The position numbers and the translations under genes are program-made. A stretch of 64,000 bases of DNA from Clostridium sp. MSJ-8 (GTDB lineage Bacteria > Bacillota > Clostridia > Clostridiales > Clostridiaceae), in the NCBI RefSeq assembly GCF_018918325.1, contig NZ_JAHLQH010000032.1, positions 28,481-92,480 on the forward strand, given 5' to 3'. Below the pieces are notes generated by a model, which ran no database searches, was not told where the DNA came from, and worked only from the letters and a program-made list of their open reading frames with translations. This document shows, piece by piece, positions 59,831 through 64,000 of the stretch (its first letter is position 1; each line of letters starts with the position of its first letter).

Positions 59831-62800
59831 GTATTAGTAGAAACATATTGGAATGTAAATTAGCAATGGTAAAGCAGAATGGTTAATAAAGAATAGTATT
59901 AGTAGAAACATATTGGAATGTAAATATGGATATGTTTCCACTAGAGATGGATAACGATTTAGTATTAGTAGAAACATATTGGAATGTAAATAATTATTAT
60001 TCTTTATCTGAGGAAGAAAAATTAAAGAGTATTAGTAGAAACATATTGGAATGTAAATGCTTCTATGTGGTAGTATGGTGTTTCTTTTTTGCCAGTATTA
60101 GTAGAAACATATTGGAATGTAAATTACTGTTTTAGTTGATACTAGAGAGCAGAGAAATCAAGTATTAGTAGAAACATATTGGAATGTAAATGCCGATACG
60201 ATAGAAGGTCAAACGAATGATATTTATGTATTAGTAGAAACATATTGGAATGTAAATTACACTGATATTTCTAAAGGTGATATTTATAATGTAGTATTAG
60301 TAGAAACATATTGGAATGTAAATAATATTGAAAGGTTTAAAGTATATTATCAAGAAATGGGTATTAGTAGAAACATATTGGAATGTAAATGTACATTAGA
60401 TGAATATACTCCAGAAGAATTAAAACAGTATTAGTAGAAACATATTGGAATGTAAATGTGCAGCAAATGACAGATGAGCAGATAGCAACAAGGTATTAGT
60501 AGAAACATATTGGAATGTAAATTTATATCGGATGTAACATTTTCTATTGGTAAACTTGTATTAGTAGAAACATATTGGAATGTAAATGAAGAAATAGGTG
60601 TATTTAATGTAGCTAGTAAGCCAGTATTAGTAGAAACATATTGGAATGTAAATTCTGTCATTGGTATAGTACTTGTTTGATGATTAGCCGTATTAGTAGA
60701 AACATATTGGAATGTAAATCCATCTTGTCTTGACTTTCTACTGTAAGACTTGTTGTATTAGTAGAAACATATTGGAATGTAAATCATTGCACTCCCTCAT
60801 TTCTAAAATGGCATATCTTCAGTATTAGTAGAAACATATTGGAATGTAAATTAATGCCACTAATACAAAGCGATTAGTAAGCAACGGTATTAGTAGAAAC
60901 ATATTGGAATGTAAATTTTAAAGAAAGGGTGATACAATTGGCAAGCACAAGCGTATTAGTAGAAACATATTGGAATGTAAATGTATCCAAAAGTAATTGG
61001 GTATACAAAAGATGGTTTGGTATTAGTAGAAACATATTGGAATGTAAATTTGATTAGCAAAGATTACAGACCTTCTCAGCGACTTGGTATTAGTAGAAAC
61101 ATATTGGAATGTAAATAAGCCATTCGTTAGAGCTTATTAGGGGGTGTCTCAGTATTAGTAGAAACATATTGGAATGTAAATAAATATTCGGAACTTTAAC
61201 AAATATTATTAGCAACGGTATTAGTAGAAACATATTGGAATGTAAATGTTTCTATATATAGATTAATTACAGAGTTCAACGCATGTATTAGTAGAAACAT
61301 ATTGGAATGTAAATAAATTATTAGGAGCAGGAGTAGCACTAATTGAAAAAGTATTAGTAGAAACATATTGGAATGTAAATAGCAACAAGCAATGTAGAAC
61401 AGAACAGTGGAAAAATGGTATTAGTAGAAACATATTGGAATGTAAATTAATCACACACCACATCTCTAACTTCATATTTCATTGTATTAGTAGAAACATA
61501 TTGGAATGTAAATATACAAAGAGCCACAACAGATAATAACATCACAACGGTATTAGTAGAAACATATTGGAATGTAAATCTCTTTAGAGAGGAGTTGATA
61601 AGATTGTTTTTATTTGTATTAGTAGAAACATATTGGAATGTAAATAAAGTAAAGATTAAAGAATATCCTGTAATGCTAATAGTATTAGTAGAAACATATT
61701 GGAATGTAAATCTAATAAAAATATGTTAAATTATACAATACTACCAACGTATTAGTAGAAACATATTGGAATGTAAATGAAACTGTAGCAGAGTATAAAA
61801 AGCTTAGTAAGGCAGGTATTAGTAGAAACATATTGGAATGTAAATATATATTATAAAGTAAAATTCAGAAAACCAGATGGGAGTATTAGTAGAAACATAT
61901 TGGAATGTAAATTTAGAGGTATTCCCATCCTTATCTAATACAAGTTGGTGTATTAGTAGAAACATATTGGAATGTAAATAACGCTAAGCGAGAGTTTATT
62001 GAATATGAAATAGAGTATTAGTAGAAACATATTGGAATGTAAATTTTTTTAATATAGGGGAAGGGGGAAAACCCCTTCAGTATTAGTAGAAACATATTGG
62101 AATGTAAATGGAACACTAAAACTAAAACCAACCTTTTCTAAAATTGTATTAGTAGAAACATATTGGAATGTAAATATTATATGCTAGAGATTAATTCGTT
62201 AAAGAGATATTGTATTAGTAGAAACATATTGGAATGTAAATGTAAATTATTTTTAAATAATTTATATGGTAAGTTTTGTATTAGTAGAAACATATTGGAA
62301 TGTAAATGTGTATCCAAGCTCATTTGCAACATCAATAGCATCGTATTAGTAGAAACATATTGGAATGTAAATTTGAATTTATTCCAAATTTGATACCTTC
62401 TCTGTATGTGTATTAGTAGAAACATATTGGAATGTAAATGTAAATCTGGATTATCTTGTTTAGCCCTAACCCAAGTATTAGTAGAAACATATTGGAATGT
62501 AAATTTCCCTTCTTATTCTCTTCTTCTCTAGCATATGCGTATTAGTAGAAACATATTGGAATGTAAATTTGTTTCTGCAATAAACACTTATATAATTCAA
62601 TACAGGTATTAGTAGAAACATATTGGAATGTAAATTTCTAATTCTCCTTTCTACATTACCATTACATCTGCTGTATTAGTAGAAACATATTGGAATGTAA
62701 ATTCGAAAAGTAACATTCCCGTAGCGTTTATATTTATCGTATTAGTAGAAACATATTGGAATGTAAATAGGTTTACACTAACTAATAGCTTTAAGAAGAA

Positions 62801-63881
62801 CGGAGTATTAGTAGAAACATATTGGAATGTAAATTCTTCTTGTCTCCTCTTATTTTCTTAAGTTCATAGTATTAGTAGAAACATATTGGAATGTAAATCC
62901 ACGTAGTTTATACAATAGAGGATATAGGAGACGCAGTATTAGTAGAAACATATTGGAATGTAAATCACCTTCGTATCTCATTACTTTATGTTTAAGACCA
63001 GAGTATTAGTAGAAACATATTGGAATGTAAATGAGACTTAGATTATGAAATCGCAGGATATGACCGTATTAGTAGAAACATATTGGAATGTAAATGTATG
63101 CACTAGCTAATGGTTATAACAAAACTACGCAGGTATTAGTAGAAACATATTGGAATGTAAATCTTGAAATTGCTTATCACTTTCTTCTCTAGTAATCTCG
63201 TATTAGTAGAAACATATTGGAATGTAAATTGAGTGAAGATGACGAAGATAGCGAGAAGATATTAGTATTAGTAGAAACATATTGGAATGTAAATTTGTTT
63301 CTGCAATAAACACTTATATAATTCAATACAGGTATTAGTAGAAACATATTGGAATGTAAATTATATCACACCTTCTATTCTTAATTGATACTTATTAGTA
63401 TTAGTAGAAACATATTGGAATGTAAATCTTTTTATTACTTGTAACTGTAAAGGACATATATGTGTATTAGTAGAAACATATTGGAATGTAAATTAGCATT
63501 TAATACTTCAAAGTTACTTGTATAACCTAGTATTAGTAGAAACATATTGGAATGTAAATTGTTTTGCTACTCTTGAATTAGATGTTGATATGGTTAGTAT
63601 TAGTAGAAACATATTGGAATGTAAATCAATCTCAAGAAGTGTGGTTCGGTAGCGAAGAAGAGAGTATTAGTAGAAACATATTGGAATGTAAATGAAGAAA
63701 TTGTAAAGGAAGGTGAACTTTAATGAGCGGTATTAGTAGAAACATATTGGAATGTAAATACACAATTTATACTGTCTGCAATGATGCAGCTAAGGTATTA
63801 GTAGAAACATATTGGAATGTAAATAAGTTTAGAAACGGCTTACAGGTAGATGAAAATGGGGTATTAGTAGAAACATATTGG
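59831..63881 (+). CRISPR. Type I-B CRISPR array: 61 full repeats, 61 spacers, last repeat cut
   Basis: The repeat is 30 nt, beginning GTATTAGTAG and ending GAATGTAAAT, with AAACATATTG between. I counted 61 intact copies (first 59831-59860, last intact 63795-63824) and a 62nd (63861-63881) broken after CATATTGG by an inserted element. Spacers are 33-37 nt. All intact repeats look identical by eye. One 37-nt spacer occurs twice: 62569-62605 and 63295-63331, eleven units apart. Some spacers show gene starts or ends of foreign DNA, such as a ribosome site plus start at 60917-60952 and an overlapping stop/start at 63694-63729. The leader lies on the cas2 side, so the 59.8 kb end is newest. Confidence 0.98.
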
Positions 63882-64000
63882 TGGTGTTAGTATAAAGTAG
63901 TGGACACATTAAGTCAAACTAAGTAAAATAATATTTAGTTAAGAAAGGATGTGTCCATTATGGGAAAGGGCAGAAGATATGATCAAGATTATAAAGATAT
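63882..64000 (+). mobile_element. IS3-like element, left end, inserted in the last repeat
   Basis: Immediately after the broken repeat the sequence reads TGGTGTTAGTATAAAGTAGT then GGACACATTAAGTCAAA, a terminal-repeat-like end of the IS3/IS150 type, followed by a transposase start. The right end, any remaining repeats and a target duplication lie beyond the window, so exact ends are uncertain by a few bases. Confidence 0.75.
63960..64000 (+). CDS. IS3-family transposase OrfA, 5' end only
   Basis: ATG 63960 follows AAGAAAGGATGTGTCCATT. The 13 visible codons, MGKGRRYDQDYKD, match the beginning of IS3-family OrfA helix-turn-helix proteins (M-x-K-x-R-x-(F/Y)-D-x-(E/D)-(F/Y)-K). The frame runs off the window edge. 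It would work with OrfB (DDE integrase) made by frameshift. Confidence 0.7.
   Translation, partial: MGKGRRYDQDYKD

Noticed and set aside
59926..62425. Several open frames across the CRISPR array on both strands
   Set aside because: They are translations of repeats and spacers (periodic ISRNILECK or FTFQYVSTNT patterns) with no ribosome sites.

Overview
The window is AT-rich, carries strong GGAGG-type ribosome binding sites, and encodes HprK, a Spo0E-like protein, a clostridial folate operon and a GGGtGRT gene pair. This points to a spore-forming Clostridium (sensu stricto-like). No species is claimed. Many genes face right and are ended by clear hairpin terminators.

Layout: 1-5.6 kb holds the end of a Wadjet plasmid-defence operon (JetB end, JetC, JetD). 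5.6-15.4 kb is a starch-utilisation island: two tandem secreted GH13 amylases with starch-binding modules and a 1452-residue secreted subtilase carrying three CBM25-like modules. Catabolite (cre-like) operators precede each of these genes. 15.5-20.1 kb has small regulatory and housekeeping genes (cytidylate kinase-like, zinc ribbon, Spo0E-like, DUF896, hprK, M18 aminopeptidase) plus a structured-RNA candidate. 20.3-26.6 kb holds a PHP phosphoesterase and a pabABC-folE-HD-folP-folBK operon. 26.9-42.6 kb is mixed: a shortened pyruvate-kinase-like protein, a polysaccharide pyruvyl transferase, a GH25 lysozyme, tRNA-Leu(CAA), a nucleotidyltransferase, the highly expressed-looking scaffold/GGGtGRT pair, an orphan HicB with an operator in its promoter, and a LexA-controlled Y-family polymerase/YolD pair. 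42.7-50.2 kb is a VgrG/PAAR-like polymorphic toxin cassette with candidate chaperone and immunity genes. 50.2-63.9 kb is a complete type I-B CRISPR-Cas locus (WYL regulator, cas6-cas8/cas11-cas7-cas5-cas3-cas4-cas1-cas2) followed by an array of 61 spacers whose far end is cut by an IS3-like element.

The most striking signal lies between the WYL gene and cas6. On the minus strand there is a miniature crRNA-like unit: two degenerate copies of the array repeat around a 20-nt guide, with its own promoter and a terminator. The guide matches, at 18 of 20 positions including the first 13, a site that begins right after a CCG triplet and runs into the -35 box of the cas promoter. I infer that Cascade loaded with this RNA represses its own operon. 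No toxin ORF is visible in the interval, so it looks like a Cas autorepressor rather than a CreTA toxin-antitoxin. A second point is an internal Shine-Dalgarno and ATG inside cas8 that would make a separate Cas11 small subunit.

Family names come from recognising motifs by eye. No database search or folding program was run.
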